From: Marthasterias glacialis
Lineage: Eukaryota > Echinodermata > Asteroidea > Forcipulatida > Asteriidae
NCBI GenBank assembly: GCA_911728455.2
Contig: OU452226.1
Span: 12,541,938-12,605,937, forward strand
DNA: 64,000 nucleotides
Direction of reading: 5' to 3'
In this document: piece after piece, positions 26,501-35,794 of the stretch
How the letters are laid out: each line of letters begins with the position of its first letter
How positions within the stretch are numbered: the first letter of the stretch is position 1
Notes under the pieces: generated by a model
Told to the model about the DNA's origin: nothing
Database searches by the model: none
What the model saw: only the letters and a program-made list of their open reading frames with translations
Made by a program: the position numbers and the translations under genes

Positions 26501-29500
26501 TAACTCTAAGATGGCGGCTGGATGACGTCAATGCATAAGGTCTATTAAAATGCAAACCCAGTGAACGATTTACTGAAATGTATCATTGTTACTGAAAAAT
26601 CACCATCTGCTACTCAGTATCAGTAGTAAGTGTGCACAAAACATGCTCAGTCTAAATATTCTGCTATTTTTTTCTATGCAAGTCCCTATCATAAGGCCCA
26701 TAATGCCACTCGAGGTGTGGGCTACAGAAGGGATAGAAACCTGTCCAATGCGCGAAAACAAGACATGGTGAGATGTAAACACAAATCTCTTCACAGCACA
26801 GCTAAGAACAGGGAGGGGCAAATAAATCCGTTGCGAGACAAACATAACTGCCTCTTTCCCTATTTGAAGCAAATATAGTTAAAAGTGTCTTGCTCAAGGA
26901 CCCAAGTGTCATGACCAGGATTTGAACCCACATCCCATTGTCTTGGCCACCAGTAATTGAGTCTGATACACTAAACATGCTAAAGCGCTTTGACACGACA
27001 TGCTATGCAAAATTTCGAGATGAAATCGCGCCCTGAAATTAACTGTGAATGTGCACACACTCTATCAAATCTTCTTGATAATTGTTTTTTAAACACTTTG
27101 TTTTTAATGTAGACTAGCAGTACATGAATTTGCAAACCAGGAAACAGCTTTGTGATATTTGGCCAAGAAGTGAACACCGCCAGCGGCTAACCTCTCAGAT
27201 TAATAAATGTAACTTCATCTATTTTCTTGTCGTTATCAGCTCCATGTTATAGAGCTGGGGCCACATAAACCTGGGAATGCTGCCCTCATCAGCTGCACAG
27301 AACAAATATTTTTTGATGACAGCGACCACTACGACTTTCCTGTATCTATTCAGGTGAGATTCTTTTATTTCCAGAAGTCAATAATGAACCAGTTTTTCAT
27401 CTCCTGCCCAACAGCCTCTTGCCACAAACTTTCCACAGCAGACTGTGGAGATTAAGTCCACAGTACACAAGCCATGGGGGTTTTCACTCAATACCAACTG
27501 TACAAACAGAAGCAACCCATGCACCCAATGCGAGCCTAGAAGGTATGGTATTTTGTGGAAGTCTGTGGTACCAGAGGGAGGGTTAGGCCGTATCTGAATT
27601 GGCGGCTACAGCTGATGCAATGACAGTTGCTAAGGGTGTCGCTAAGGATGTCCTATACTTCAGTGCATAATGACACGGCGATGTAGCTGTGAATTCGGAC
27701 ATGGCCTTCCAGCCATATTCACAGGAAACCAAGGTTAAAGAAACATGTTCAAATACGCGCGGGACTTTCGCGATTTATGCTACTTTGTAGCAATTACATT
27801 TTTTGCCATCTTTGTCAACTTGGTAACTTTTTCTTGAAATGTTTTTGCCCATACACCTATGTGTTAAGCACTGTATCTCCGTAGACTAGTTGGTAAGACA
27901 TCTTCTCTAGAATGGCGGTGGTCGTGGTTTCGAATCCCACCCGAGGAATATGCCTGTGAGTTTTTTTCGCAGGACTTGGGGAAAGTACTAAGTATACAGT
28001 GCTTTACACATCGGTGCATGGGCAAAAACACAAAAATTCTTATCCCCGATGCAAAAAATTAACATCTATTATAATGTCATCTTACTTTCTCCTGTTCAAT
28101 ACAGATTTGTTCCAACTATGGCTTAGTATACATCCTGACCAAGTATGGCCATGTCAAAGTGTGTGATATCGAAACGGGTACCTTTCTCTGTAGTGCTAGT
28201 GTCTCACCTCTGACTCTCTTCACTGGGGCACCAGACTGTGAAGGCAAAAGAGCCCTCGTTGTCGATCGGTGTGGAAAGGTATGTTTGCGCATTTTATTAC
28301 TTTCTATGTGTTTTGATTGGAGACTTTTGAAATTGAAAGTAGCAGCAAATATGTCAGGTGGATCAATATTATATGAACGCCTTTGCCGAGAATACTGTAA
28401 ATACTTTAAAACAATGAAAATTCAGCCAGTATGTCTCCAACCACCTTGCATTCCAAAGTCCATCACTGATTTGTCGTCACTTCAGGCGTGTGTGGTAATT
28501 GTGTGATATCTAATAAATACCGTGATTGGCTGGCAGGGGGCTAATGGGAGACGCTTGGTGACAGCCTTGGTGGCAGCCAATTGTGCGCATACTGGGGACT
28601 ACATTTAAAACAATGGACATTTCCCTGGTAAGTCTGCTGCCACCTAGCATTTCAAAGTCTCCAATTTTATTGAAATGCTGAGAAGTTAGTAGATGACGGT
28701 AATTTTTATGTTAAGCAACTATTCAGCGGGGTGCCAGTCACAGACAGTAATGTTAACATGTTTCTTTTTGGCTGGTCACCTGTTTCTGCTTAGTAAAACA
28801 TTTTAAGCACATTTGTATTTGCCATTGTTTTACATGTTGATCATGTTTATTGTCATGAACAATCTCTCATTGATATTGACACTGTACCAGTATCATTGTT
28901 ATTTAATTGTCATTTTTTATGGAAAAGTCATGTGTGTTTAGTTTTCAATGTGTCTTTGAGTTAACAAGATACGGTCCATCAAGCAATAAGCAAGTTCGGG
29001 TGGGTGACTAGAGTTGACTAGACTTAAAACAATAGTTGATCTAGATGTCAGCTAAATGCAACTTGGTTTGACTAGCTAATCAAACTGAATCAACCTACCC
29101 GGGAGCGTTGTTTCTTGTAAATTTTGCGAGTTACTTCACAATTAATGAGTAGTTTTACGATAACGATGGGATTTTGTTCAATATGACAATCATTTGTCTT
29201 TGCTGTGAGATAAATAGTTAATTATTGTACCAAAGGAGGGAAAAAATGAAAAATTAACTTGAAAATGTCCTTCTCACAGTTGCTAAATCGTTTCGTCTGC
29301 TTCCCCTTTTTTAAAAATATATTTATGACTAGTTTATTGCCTAGACGCGTTCGAGTGAAGAACCGACAACACAAGTCATAAATTGACTAAAAGTCAGCAC
29401 CTGAACTTGTTCTATAATACATGTATATTGGCTAGAGGGCTAACTGTTGGTTATACATATGCACAAACCTTTTGAAGCCTCATCGACGCAGACATGTTGA

Positions 29501-30264
29501 GGCTTTTGCTTGACCGAGTGACCCACCCAAAAGTATGTATATTGTGTGCACTAATTATGCATTCAATGTATGGATTTTATACACCATCGACTTTATAACG
29601 CACAAAAAAGAATACAAGCATTGATATGCAGATAATATGCAAATAGCTGCACAACAGCCGTGCATGCAACATTTAAAGCTTTCACATACACGAAGGTGTC
29701 GATGCTTGAAAAACTTGGGGCGAGTAACACCCGTTTCAGACTGGCACAACAGAGTCGCGCAGAACCAAATTATTGAGTTAAGTACTTGAAAATTTGACAT
29801 ATGAAACAGACGCGCTAGAAGACGAAAGATTGACTGTTGCTGTGGGTCAGAACGAATGTGGAACATCTTGGGTTCAGAGGTCGATCTTGTCATAAGCCGA
29901 ACCTAATGCAAATTTATGTTATTTAAGTTCGCCTGTCTGAAACCGACGTCTAGAGTCGCTCCTTATCTGTTTGGTTCGGCGCGACTCTGGAGCGCCAGTC
30001 TGAAACGGGTGTAAGGGCTCCAGTACACAAACAGCTCTATGGTGCAGATGTACTAAACATGCATTAAATTCAGTGAACATTAAGTTATCACATGGGCAGT
30101 TCTAAGACCATAAACCTGACTAATTTGATGTTGTAATTTTTCTTTCTTACATGCAGTTTTCTTCAGTTGGGGTACGCGAACATGCATTAATCGAACACAC
30201 AAGAACTAACTTGAAAAGACCAGCTATTGCCAGGAGACTGGAGAAGTCCATGTTTCCAGAATGA
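8557..30264 (+). CDS. Clathrin heavy chain terminal-domain-only protein (beta-propeller without legs)
   Basis: Exons are 8557-8607, 18201-18420, 22031-22186, 23356-23486, 25499-25678, 27240-27353, 28105-28278 and 30157-30264. All borders are GT/AG and phases match, giving 377 codons plus TGA. It aligns collinearly with the N-terminus of clathrin heavy chain: ADSAMMNPRKPWLALKV, FQVFNI, DDVQYWTWIS, AVYHWDLSP, CQIISYKADP, WSQPIDAQAVSFA, KLHVIELG, LVYILTKYGHVKVCDIETGT. These cover the seven-bladed propeller (about residues 1-342). The last exon, FSSVGVREHALIEHTRTN and on, still aligns with the first linker helix, then ends in EKSMFPE and a stop. A full heavy chain is about 1,675 aa, so the linker, legs and trimerisation region are absent. 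In full clathrin this propeller binds adaptor peptides; the role here is unknown. Intron 1 is about 9.6 kb. A missed downstream exon or alternative 3' end could extend it. Confidence 0.85.
8900..10000. repeat. Composite repeat block with direct and inverted copies
   Basis: TTTAACTTTAGACCCAGT plus a GGGGYGCTGT segment occurs at 8905 and again at 9446. CGACAAAGACTC occurs at 9055 and 9600. ATCATCGATTTGGAGGACC at 9327 is inverted at about 9690-9710. TATCCTGCGTTGACTGC plus CAGCGAACACGCAATCCT recurs as a direct copy (9160 and 9876). This is probably two rearranged copies of one element in the first intron of the clathrin-like gene. Confidence 0.6.
10038..10210. repeat. Left member of a direct repeat pair of about 165 bp
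   Basis: The text TTAGATTGGCACAATTTTTT through AAACGTAAGCTTAG matches 11305-11470 in the same orientation, with shared blocks GTAGATTTTCAAAAATTTC, AATAATTGTAGTCAAAA and ACACATCT. Confidence 0.65.
10480..10775. repeat. Minisatellite, unit about 67-77 bp, four units plus a partial
   Basis: Units begin at 10480, 10548, 10615, 10685 and 10762 with CTCAACTAT. Most units carry CTATCCTAGG on the left and CCTAGGATAG on the right, so each unit is itself an imperfect hairpin. The array lies between the two direct repeats at 10038 and 11305. Confidence 0.75.
11305..11470. repeat. Right member of the direct repeat pair
   Basis: Second copy of the 10038-10210 segment, same orientation, ending AAACCTAAGCTTAG. 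The spacing is 1.27 kb, and the minisatellite lies inside. Confidence 0.65.
11656..12030 (+). mobile_element. tRNA-derived SINE
   Basis: The head GTGGCTGAGCGGTCTACAG resembles a Leu/Ser-type tRNA 5' half with an A box. A perfect B box GGTTCGAATCC lies near 11735. The tRNA-unrelated body follows with CTTGAGTAAGATACTTTACC, as seen in the other SINEs of this window. The end near 12030 (GATGGAATAAAGC) is approximate. Confidence 0.65.
12708..12881. repeat. GGCAATTGCC-family element with CCAGGCCTGGA ends
   Basis: CCAGGCCTGGATTT at the left and GAAATTCCAGGCCTGG at the right form terminal inverted repeats. The interior, with GTTGCCC, CTTGGCC and a GCCTTGCCCTTTC motif, matches the family of short elements repeated about a dozen times across the window. 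Confidence 0.6.
15255..15438. mobile_element. Truncated TTAACCAGTT-family MITE
   Basis: Only one end is present: TCAAGTCAGGGTTTCTTTGT, AGAAAAAAGGTTCCTGCAAT and the terminus AACTGGTTAA. It matches the corresponding ends of the elements at 22759, 31872, 52856 and 57865. Confidence 0.7.
15615..15800. repeat. GGCAATTGCC-family element
   Basis: GAGGCAATTGCCTCC is followed by CCCTTTGAAATGTTCCAGTA, a run of T/A, GAGGTGCCCTATC and AAAACTGCCTTGCCCTTTCC. This is the longest conserved order for this family. Confidence 0.6.
17156..17346. repeat. GGCAATTGCC-family element, ends ATCAGGCCT
   Basis: It opens ATCAGGCCTGATTG and closes AAGTATCAGGCCTAAAT. The interior has GGGGCACCAAGGCAATGACC and GAGGCAATGGCCTCC, the reverse orientation of the 15615 copy. 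Confidence 0.6.
17394..17508. repeat. AGGCCGTGTCCGAAT foldback element (copy 3)
   Basis: The arms AGGCCGTGTCCGAATTGATG and TTAAATCAGACACGGCCT bracket a centre with TTCTTCAATGTTGTCGTTGC, the same order as the copy at 6568. Confidence 0.75.
20264..20990 (+). mobile_element. SINE trimer in head-to-tail order
   Basis: Three successive units carry the B box and flank GGTTCRAATCCNACCTNAGA, then CAGAGCCTTG, TTTCAGTCCCTAC and GGGGTTTTCCTCCCACATCT. The B boxes lie at about 20321, 20619 and 20780. The first unit is interrupted at 20380-20488. The last unit has the full tail CTGTTGTTGGCGATAATTGTGCT and then AT-rich sequence. Single copies are at 23995, 33437 and 35833. Confidence 0.75.
20380..20488. 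repeat. Foldback element nested in the first SINE unit
   Basis: GGGCCCAATTTCATGG at the left and ACATGGGCCCC at the right are inverted. Removing the block restores the SINE order CCCTACCT-GATTGTGTTG seen in other copies. It is related by its end to the GGGCCCAATTTCAT elements at 37439 and 60079. Confidence 0.65.
21740..21868. repeat. GGCAATTGCC-family element
   Basis: It contains TTGTACTGGAGCATTTCAAA, GGGCACCAAGGCAATGGCC and GGGGCAATTGCC, and ends ATCCCAGGCCTGAATT. It lies just upstream of exon 3 of the clathrin-like gene. Confidence 0.6.
22759..23248. mobile_element. TTAACCAGTT-family MITE (copy 1)
   Basis: It starts TTAACCAGTTGCCG and ends CTACTGGTTGA. The interior carries GGAATTGCAGGAATCACTTT, GAACAAAGATTCTCTTTATT, AATCGGGGATTACACAA and a TCTTTACACCACTTCCGTTT segment shared with the copies at 31872, 52856 and 57865. 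Open frames inside are repeated between copies because of homology, not coding. Confidence 0.75.
23587..23897. mobile_element. TTAA-flanked MITE, TIR AGCCCCAGCTCAACATTGG (copy 2)
   Basis: TTAA plus AGCCCCAGCTCAACATTGG at the left; CCAATGTTGAGCTGTGGCT plus TTAA at the right. The interior shares AAAATTAGTTTTCG and TTTTTACAGTTTTCT with the copy at 7025. It lies in an intron of the clathrin-like gene. Confidence 0.75.
23995..24240 (+). mobile_element. tRNA-derived SINE, single copy
   Basis: GGCTTGGAGGTTTCTTTCCC is followed by the B-box-like GGTTTGATTCCCACCTCAGA, CCTTGCATGTGGATTGAG, CAGTCCCTACC and the tail GTTATTGGCGATAATTGTGC, ending in a TAAATGAATA-type run. Confidence 0.7.
25704..25903. repeat. 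Diverged GGCAATTGCC-type element
   Basis: AATGCTGGCCTCGATCTTAA at the left and GGTTAAGATCAAGGCCTGCA at the right are inverted, with two copies of AAGGGCATGCTGGCCAA inside. It shares style and layout with the family, but the sequence is more distant. Confidence 0.4.
26372..26544. repeat. Foldback MITE, TIR TAGACCTTATGCA
   Basis: TAGACCTTATGCACATGACG at the left and CGTCAATGCATAAGGTCTA at the right are inverted over about 22 bp with TGACGTCA inside both arms. The centre holds ATTGGCCAATCCTGTGCGCC. It lies in an intron of the clathrin-like gene. Confidence 0.7.
26883..26990 (-). mobile_element. tRNA-derived SINE fragment
   Basis: Read on the minus strand it has GGGTTCAAATCCTGGTCATG followed by GACACTTGGGTCCTTGAGCA and AGACACTTTT, the same tRNA head and leader order as the SINEs at 41057 and 60716. 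Confidence 0.55.
27585..27707. repeat. AGGCCGTGTCCGAAT foldback element (copy 4)
   Basis: It starts AGGCCGTATCTGAATTGGCG and ends GTGAATTCGGACATGGCCT, with CTATACTTCAGTGCATAATG in the centre. It is more diverged inside than copies 2 and 3. Confidence 0.65.
27841..28029. mobile_element. Foldback element enclosing a tRNA-like Pol III promoter
   Basis: Two 36-bp arms (27841-27876 and 27994-28029) are inverted with about 33 of 36 matches; the left arm opens GTTTTTGCCCATACACC. Between them lies a tRNA-like stretch with an A box TAGACTAGTTGG and a B-box-like GTTTCGAATCCCACC. A TIR element carrying internal Pol III boxes is an unusual combination; most SINEs here have no TIRs. It could instead be a SINE inserted in a MITE. 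Confidence 0.7.
28543..28665. repeat. Foldback element, TIR AATGGGAGAC
   Basis: AATGGGAGACGCTTGGTGAC and AGCATTTCAAAGTCTCCAATT are inverted. GTCTGCTGCCACC matches the element at 3780-3940. It lies in the last intron of the clathrin-like gene. Confidence 0.5.
29727..30012. repeat. MITE with 19-bp perfect TIR
   Basis: ACACCCGTTTCAGACTGGC at the left is perfectly inverted at the right end. Internal GAGTCGC motifs are present near both ends. It ends 144 bp before the terminal exon of the clathrin-like gene. Confidence 0.8.
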
Positions 30265-31383
30265 CCCTACGTCTGTACGGAATGTACCTTACAATTGCAA
30301 GTGTATGAGAGCTTCAATGCCGAGACCACGAGATCGGAGTAAACAGGTGCTGTTTTTTGGGTGGGGGGGTCGAAGGTCATTACCAAGAATGTATTGATGG
30401 CAAAAGCAACTTATTGGCTATATATAGCAGCAGTGTATGGCTGTTGCTGCTGCATTGGCAGTGGAGGATTCAGAGCTGAACAAAGAACTGCTTTTCACCC
30501 ACTAACAGACTAAGCGATGAGAAGTGGACACGTAAACAGATATGGTACATGTAAAGTGGGGTTGTCAAATCATCACAATACGGCAACTTGTAAGGTGGTT
30601 TTATGGATGAATTGGTGCTTCTATGAATTGATCAAGGGGGTATGTATGAGATGGGACGATGGAGAAGCATTGAGGGAAAAGGGACTTCCCTCACCAACTT
30701 TTCCTCCATGCTGGTTTTCAGAGCTACGCGTACAGTAAATGTATGAACCAGGCATGTAACTTCTCAGCGGATAAGCGGATTTCTTCTATTTTTCTTTGTT
30801 TTCTTTGTTCAACTTGTATTTCTGGGAGGAATTCCTTAGAAACAGGGAACAAAAGAACAACATCTGAAGGACCCCACAAACCTGGTCTGTAAGGTTGTGA
30901 CACACACACATGAATAATACACATCACTTTGGAGATTTCTTTTGCTCTTTCTTCTGGCCCTGTACTCAACATCCTCCTCGAGACTTTGTAAAACACAAAG
31001 TTTCCTTGTGGAGCTTCCCTTACTTCTAGAATTCCCCTGTGGAAACCTTTTGTTCCTACTGTCTGTTTTTTATGTAAGGTAACGAATATACGATGTCAGA
31101 GCGCACCGCACCAGTTCTCCATAACAAAATTTACCTTCTTCTCATCTGCATAAGATGAAGAAAAAACTCTCTTTTCAATTTGCTTTTGTTAAAAAAAACT
31201 GACGTGGTGTGATGCTATATACCCTAGGTGATTTTTATTTTAACTTGTATCCCACCAGAAAGGAAAGATTACGGCAGACGGTTTTAATTGATAAATTTGC
31301 ATGGTTGGTAGGCAAGTATGCTTGTTATGTGGTTAGTGATATGAACGACTGTAAATTTATGTATCGCAATCAAATCAGGTCAA

Positions 31384-31389
31384 ATAAAG
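31384..31389 (+). promoter_or_regulatory. Candidate polyadenylation signal of the clathrin-like gene
   Basis: AATAAA lies 1.1 kb after the TGA at 30264; no closer canonical AATAAA was noticed. The distance makes it only a candidate. Confidence 0.3.
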
Positions 31390-31871
31390 CTGAGTTTAAT
31401 ATTGAAATGTATATTATGATTATGTAGAAAATCAAAGACAAATTTTAAAACCATTTTTTGGGGTTCTAAGAAGTAAAATATGCTGACATCCTATTGTGAC
31501 AATGACTAGCTGGGATGTCAGTTTTCTCTTTGCCTAATGAAAGACCGTACAGTGCACCCTTTTCTATTTTCACTCAAATGGAATTCTTGCAGAATCGGCC
31601 CATTCATGTATGGCGGAGGTCATACAGAAAGGCATTATTTCTGACGGGTAACTTTTGTGAATTTGACTAGCACATGTATAAGGGCCACGTTCATTCTCAT
31701 GGTGGCTGACTACAAGTGCAGAAAGTTACATCCTTAGTTGTCAAAATATTTATTTTTGAATGTGGACAGGGTGATTTTAATCTTGCCAGGGTGATGGGCA
31801 AATGTATTTGTGACTTGTTATCGAAAAAAAAAAAGAGTTTTTTAATTTATCGGAGGAATACTTGATTCTGC

Positions 31872-32496
31872 CTAAACAGTTGATGCCGGATGTCCTGGCC
31901 AATATTTTCGGAGCCAGCAAACGGGCATCGTGTAAACACGCTATTGCGTAAATTCAGAGCGCTGGTCACAAAGGTCACCCGGACATTTTGTTTCAGAGCA
32001 TGCACAGAGTATGCACTCACAGTGAAACGCTTCGTTTCACCCACACAAAGAGGAGACATGGTGTTGTATATTACGCTCATTATGCAGGGGTTATTGTGTA
32101 ATCCCCGATTCCAGACCTTTGTCCTTTTGTTCCAAGAAGAGGATTATGTGACATCGAGAGGATTCCACCGTTGTTCATTCATTGTATTTCGGCTCAATTG
32201 AGGTCATTCAGAGTGAACCGAGTATCCATCCATAGATCCGGATTTAGGACCAATTTAGGACCAATGACGGCTTAGATTTTTCAATTCATGGTACCTGAAT
32301 TTGACAATTTCTCGATAGAGAAACCACAAATCGCAGTGCTTCAAAGATAACCTTTGTCAACCTCTTGGCTTTGTCAAGTAAGAGTTTCTTTGTGCCAACG
32401 GTACGTTCATAGAAAAATGATTACGGCTATTCCAATAAAATGGTCTCGTCAGGCAGGACGGGAATAAGTGGAAGAATCCTTGCAGGAACTGGTTAA
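31872..32496. mobile_element. TTAACCAGTT-family MITE (copy 2, opposite orientation)
   Basis: It opens CTAAACAGTTGATGCCGGAT, a degraded terminus, and closes AGGAACTGGTTAA. It contains GTAATCCCCGATTCCAGACC and TTGTTCCAAGAAGAGGATTA, the reverse complement of the copy at 22759. Confidence 0.75.
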
Positions 32497-32587
32497 TACT
32501 ATCCTTTAATGATTGTAATATCAATAATAATTATAGGCATTCATTGGGGTTGGGGGCTCTATAACAGCATTGTAGCAAAGAATCTTA

Positions 32588-32655
32588 CACTATTACTACC
32601 CCCTGCTCATTGGGCCTGGTCAGTTCTGAACCCATCAGAGTATGCGGGCTAGTCA
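32588..32655. repeat. Fragment of the 41057/60716 SINE family
   Basis: ACACTATTACTACCCCCTG plus TTGGGCCTGG and AGAGTATGC match the distal part of the SINEs at 41057 and 60716; the tRNA head is missing. Confidence 0.5.
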
Positions 32656-32690
32656 ACTTGAAATCAAAGTTTTCCTTCTTGGGCCTGAAT

Positions 32691-32740
32691 AATTGAGTCT
32701 GACTTGGGCCTGAATAATTGAGTCTGACTTATTTTTAACA
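32691..32740. repeat. 25-bp unit, two identical tandem copies
   Basis: GGGCCTGAATAATTGAGTC plus TGACTT is present twice without a difference, a recent slippage or duplication. Confidence 0.85.
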
Positions 32741-33334
32741 TCAAGATACACTGTACTACAACTACATGTACATTTTTTTGTCATGAATTTTTCTCCTCCT
32801 CAGTATTAGGTGAAGGGTTCCATTTGAAAAGAGGTTGTGTTTTTGCTTTAATCAGTGTTTTTCTGTCTTGTTTTTGAATGGGAAAAACATGATTGGAGCA
32901 GGTATTTCTTGTACAATGTTGTGCAGTGCAAACAGATGTATGCACAGACAGTTGCGTAAATACACAATCAAAATAATATATGAGATAAAATGCAAGTGTA
33001 ACTGTGCATAGTATGTGTACAATTACTTGTATATTGGGTATTTTTGCACCACATTATAAAGCTCATAAGACGTGTACATATGAGACTGCTGTTACGGAGC
33101 TTAAGACGATTTTTGGAAGTAATGTAACTTTTCAATGTATGTTTGTACATAGAAATTATTACACTAAGAGCGACAAAATCTATCACGCATCAGTTCCTTT
33201 TTTTAATCGCTAACCTTTTCAGCATTTTGGCAAAGACCCGTCCCACATCCAGTGAAACCCTGCTGCATAATATGGTCACTAAGCACCCAAACATTTGAGC
33301 TTTGATAAGGTTGGCTTATCTTGTTGCTTCAGTG

Positions 33335-33436
33335 ACCAGGGTCGTAGAGGTAATGACCAGGGTCGTGGAGGCAATGACCAGGGGCATGAAGGCAATTGCC
33401 TCTGTTGCCTTTGTGGAGGCAATTGCCTCCTTCGCC
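33335..33436. repeat. GGCAATTGCC-family fragment with short internal repeats
   Basis: AATGACCAGGGTCGT-type units are repeated three times, followed by GAAGGCAATTGCCTC and GGAGGCAATTGCCTCC. It abuts the SINE starting at 33437. Confidence 0.55.
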
Positions 33437-33690
33437 TCCTTGAGGATCAGGTTGGCTCAGTGGCTTCTTTCCCTGCCTTTCACATCTGTGGACCCCAGTT
33501 CTAAGCCCACCTCAGTCCAGAGCCTTGCACATGGATTGGGTTTTCAGTCCCTACCTGATTGCATGGGTTTTCCCCCATTTGGGTTTTTTTCTCCCACATC
33601 TTAAACTGAACATTTCCTCTCATACCCATTTCATCCTGTTATTGGCATTAATTGCACTGTTGGATGTGTAATCAAAAAAAATATATAACT
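33437..33690 (+). mobile_element. tRNA-derived SINE, single copy
   Basis: GGATCAGGTTGGCTCAGTGG, GTGGACCCCAGTTCTAAGCC, CAGAGCCTTGCAC, CAGTCCCTACCTGATTGCA and the tail CCTGTTATTGGCATTAATTG occur in the same order as the 20264 trimer. Confidence 0.7.
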
Positions 33691-34692
33691 AAATGATGTA
33701 TCAGGCCAGCCAATCATTTTGTGAAATCCAGTGGGTATTTTGTCCGAGGTTATTCTACATGAGTCATAAAAACCACACCCACTGTGCAAAGACCAGCTCC
33801 ATTGTTTTTCAGAATCCCACAGGAAATACATTGAGCTAGTTTTCCCTTTAAGGATTTATGCAAGAGAATAAAAAAAAATTGTGATTTGTCTGTCACATGG
33901 GATTTACAGACTAACAGTCGCATTGAAAAGGTTTCCTAAGAATTGCCTAAGAACAGTGACAAGAGAGTAGTGTTTTTTTTTGCTTTGTAGTTTTGTTCCC
34001 CACCTGTGAACTGCTATCATCCCAGCTTTTCCCTGTTTAATGTCCTGCAACTTGGTTGCCTGCGAGTAATGCTGCAATATTATAAACAAATTTCCTTAAA
34101 AAAAATATAATTATATAATTTGTAACATTTATTAAGATGTTGTTGGATGTTGAGACTTACAGTGAAAGTACATCATTGTTTATGGAAGAGAAAATTACTT
34201 TCAATTCATAACAGATCCACTAAACAAATGGCTTATAAAAATGTCATCAAATTTCAAAGAAAACAACGAAAAAGGGTTTATTGATGTGTTGACAGGGATT
34301 TTATGGTAGAACATATCAGACTTAAGCTACATTGATAAAAAGTATACTAATAATTCTTTTCATGGGGAAGGCCTACAAAATAATAATTCTTTGACTTCGA
34401 AAGTATTTCAGATGGAACTATTTTCTCTTCAAGACTGTAACTGGTATGAACTCGATAATCAGTGAGCTTTCAGATTGAAACTTATAAAGTATGAATTGTT
34501 TTATATAATTATCAATCTGTATTTTGTCTTGAAGGACAGTAGACGTTCATGAAAATGAAAGGCTAAACTTCCTCTCATTGTGTGCTTTTGTTCCATACAA
34601 AAGTGAGTAAAACATTTTTTTTCTTTTTTTTTTTTTCAAGTCACAAGGAGTGTTTATCCATCGATTGGTAATTTAATACGTAGCTGTGTTCA

Positions 34693-34860
34693 TGACGTAA
34701 GGTCGGGGAAAAAGAAGGCCCGAGTCTGGTCCTTTGATATTACAAATATTATAACTTTGTTGCGTTAACACTTCCAATCGACTTGACATACAAACAATAC
34801 GTCAGGGCGGCAGCGCGATCAGGCTATGCACAGGCAACAGAAGCTCCCGACCTTACGTCA
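34693..34860. repeat. Foldback element, 15-bp perfect TIR
   Basis: TGACGTAAGGTCGGG (34693-34707) is perfectly inverted at 34846-34860. The interior is GC-richer near the right end. Confidence 0.7.
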
Positions 34861-35314
34861 CAAATTGCTTATGTTTATGCAAATTAATGCTCCCACTGGA
34901 GGGGCGCGGTCGGTACTTGAAAATCTTCAACATTAATTTTAGAATATTTATAAGAAACGTTTTTACGAAAAAAAAGGTGTATTTACACTTCAAAAATACA
35001 TTTCTTAATTTGCAATCAATGTAAACTCCATTTCACATGTCCTTTAAGTCGTGCAGGAAAAAGCATGTTATGCAGTAAATACGTATGTACCACCTACTTG
35101 TATATAAAATGTATTCATCACAGCTATGTGAACGTATTTTTTAATTTGTATATTTGTTGTTAATAATGTCAGAGCCGCTATCGAGTGTTTTGTGCCAGCT
35201 GAACACAGACTGTTATTGGAGAATTACCTTGTCATTAGTAAGGTTCAGTTGCGTTGAATGAATTGTCCTTGGTACTGACTAAATTCACCTGATGTTATCA
35301 TCACACTAATGTAG

Positions 35315-35431
35315 GCTGCGCCATTTTGGAAGTCGATGTCACTGTGTGTTGTAGAGTGTAATTCGCATTTTAGGTGATACAGTGTTTACACTTATACCTA
35401 TTGACTTCCAAAATGGTGAGCATGGCGCAGT
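35315..35431. repeat. Foldback element, arms GCGCCATTTTGGAAGTC
   Basis: CTGCGCCATTTTGGAAGTC at the left pairs with GACTTCCAAAATGG and TGGCGCAG at the right, with a 6-nt bulge. ACTGTGT/ACAGTG-type segments pair inside. Confidence 0.65.
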
Positions 35432-35794
35432 CACCGAGTGTGACGTGCATGCAAGGGGGTCAATTAGGCACAAGTACTTCAATCTAGAGATGTACTTGAG
35501 TATTTTTTCATAAGAACCAATATGAAAAGATGAGTTCAGTAGACCGATCCATTTGACGCCCCAGCCCCCTCCTTAATGCAATGACTAATCGCACTACCAC
35601 TACATAAAACCAAGTGCCTGACACTTCAAGGCAGTTCTTATCAAGTAAAGGTACGGAGCTTTAGAAGTGCCATACAACTTGTTGAGATCTTGAGATAATT
35701 CTTGTTGCAACAGCCTTATCATGGGATCTCAATAAGTTGGATAGCACTTCCAGAGCTCCGTATAAAGGGTACCTCTGGGAGGGAGTTTTAAATT

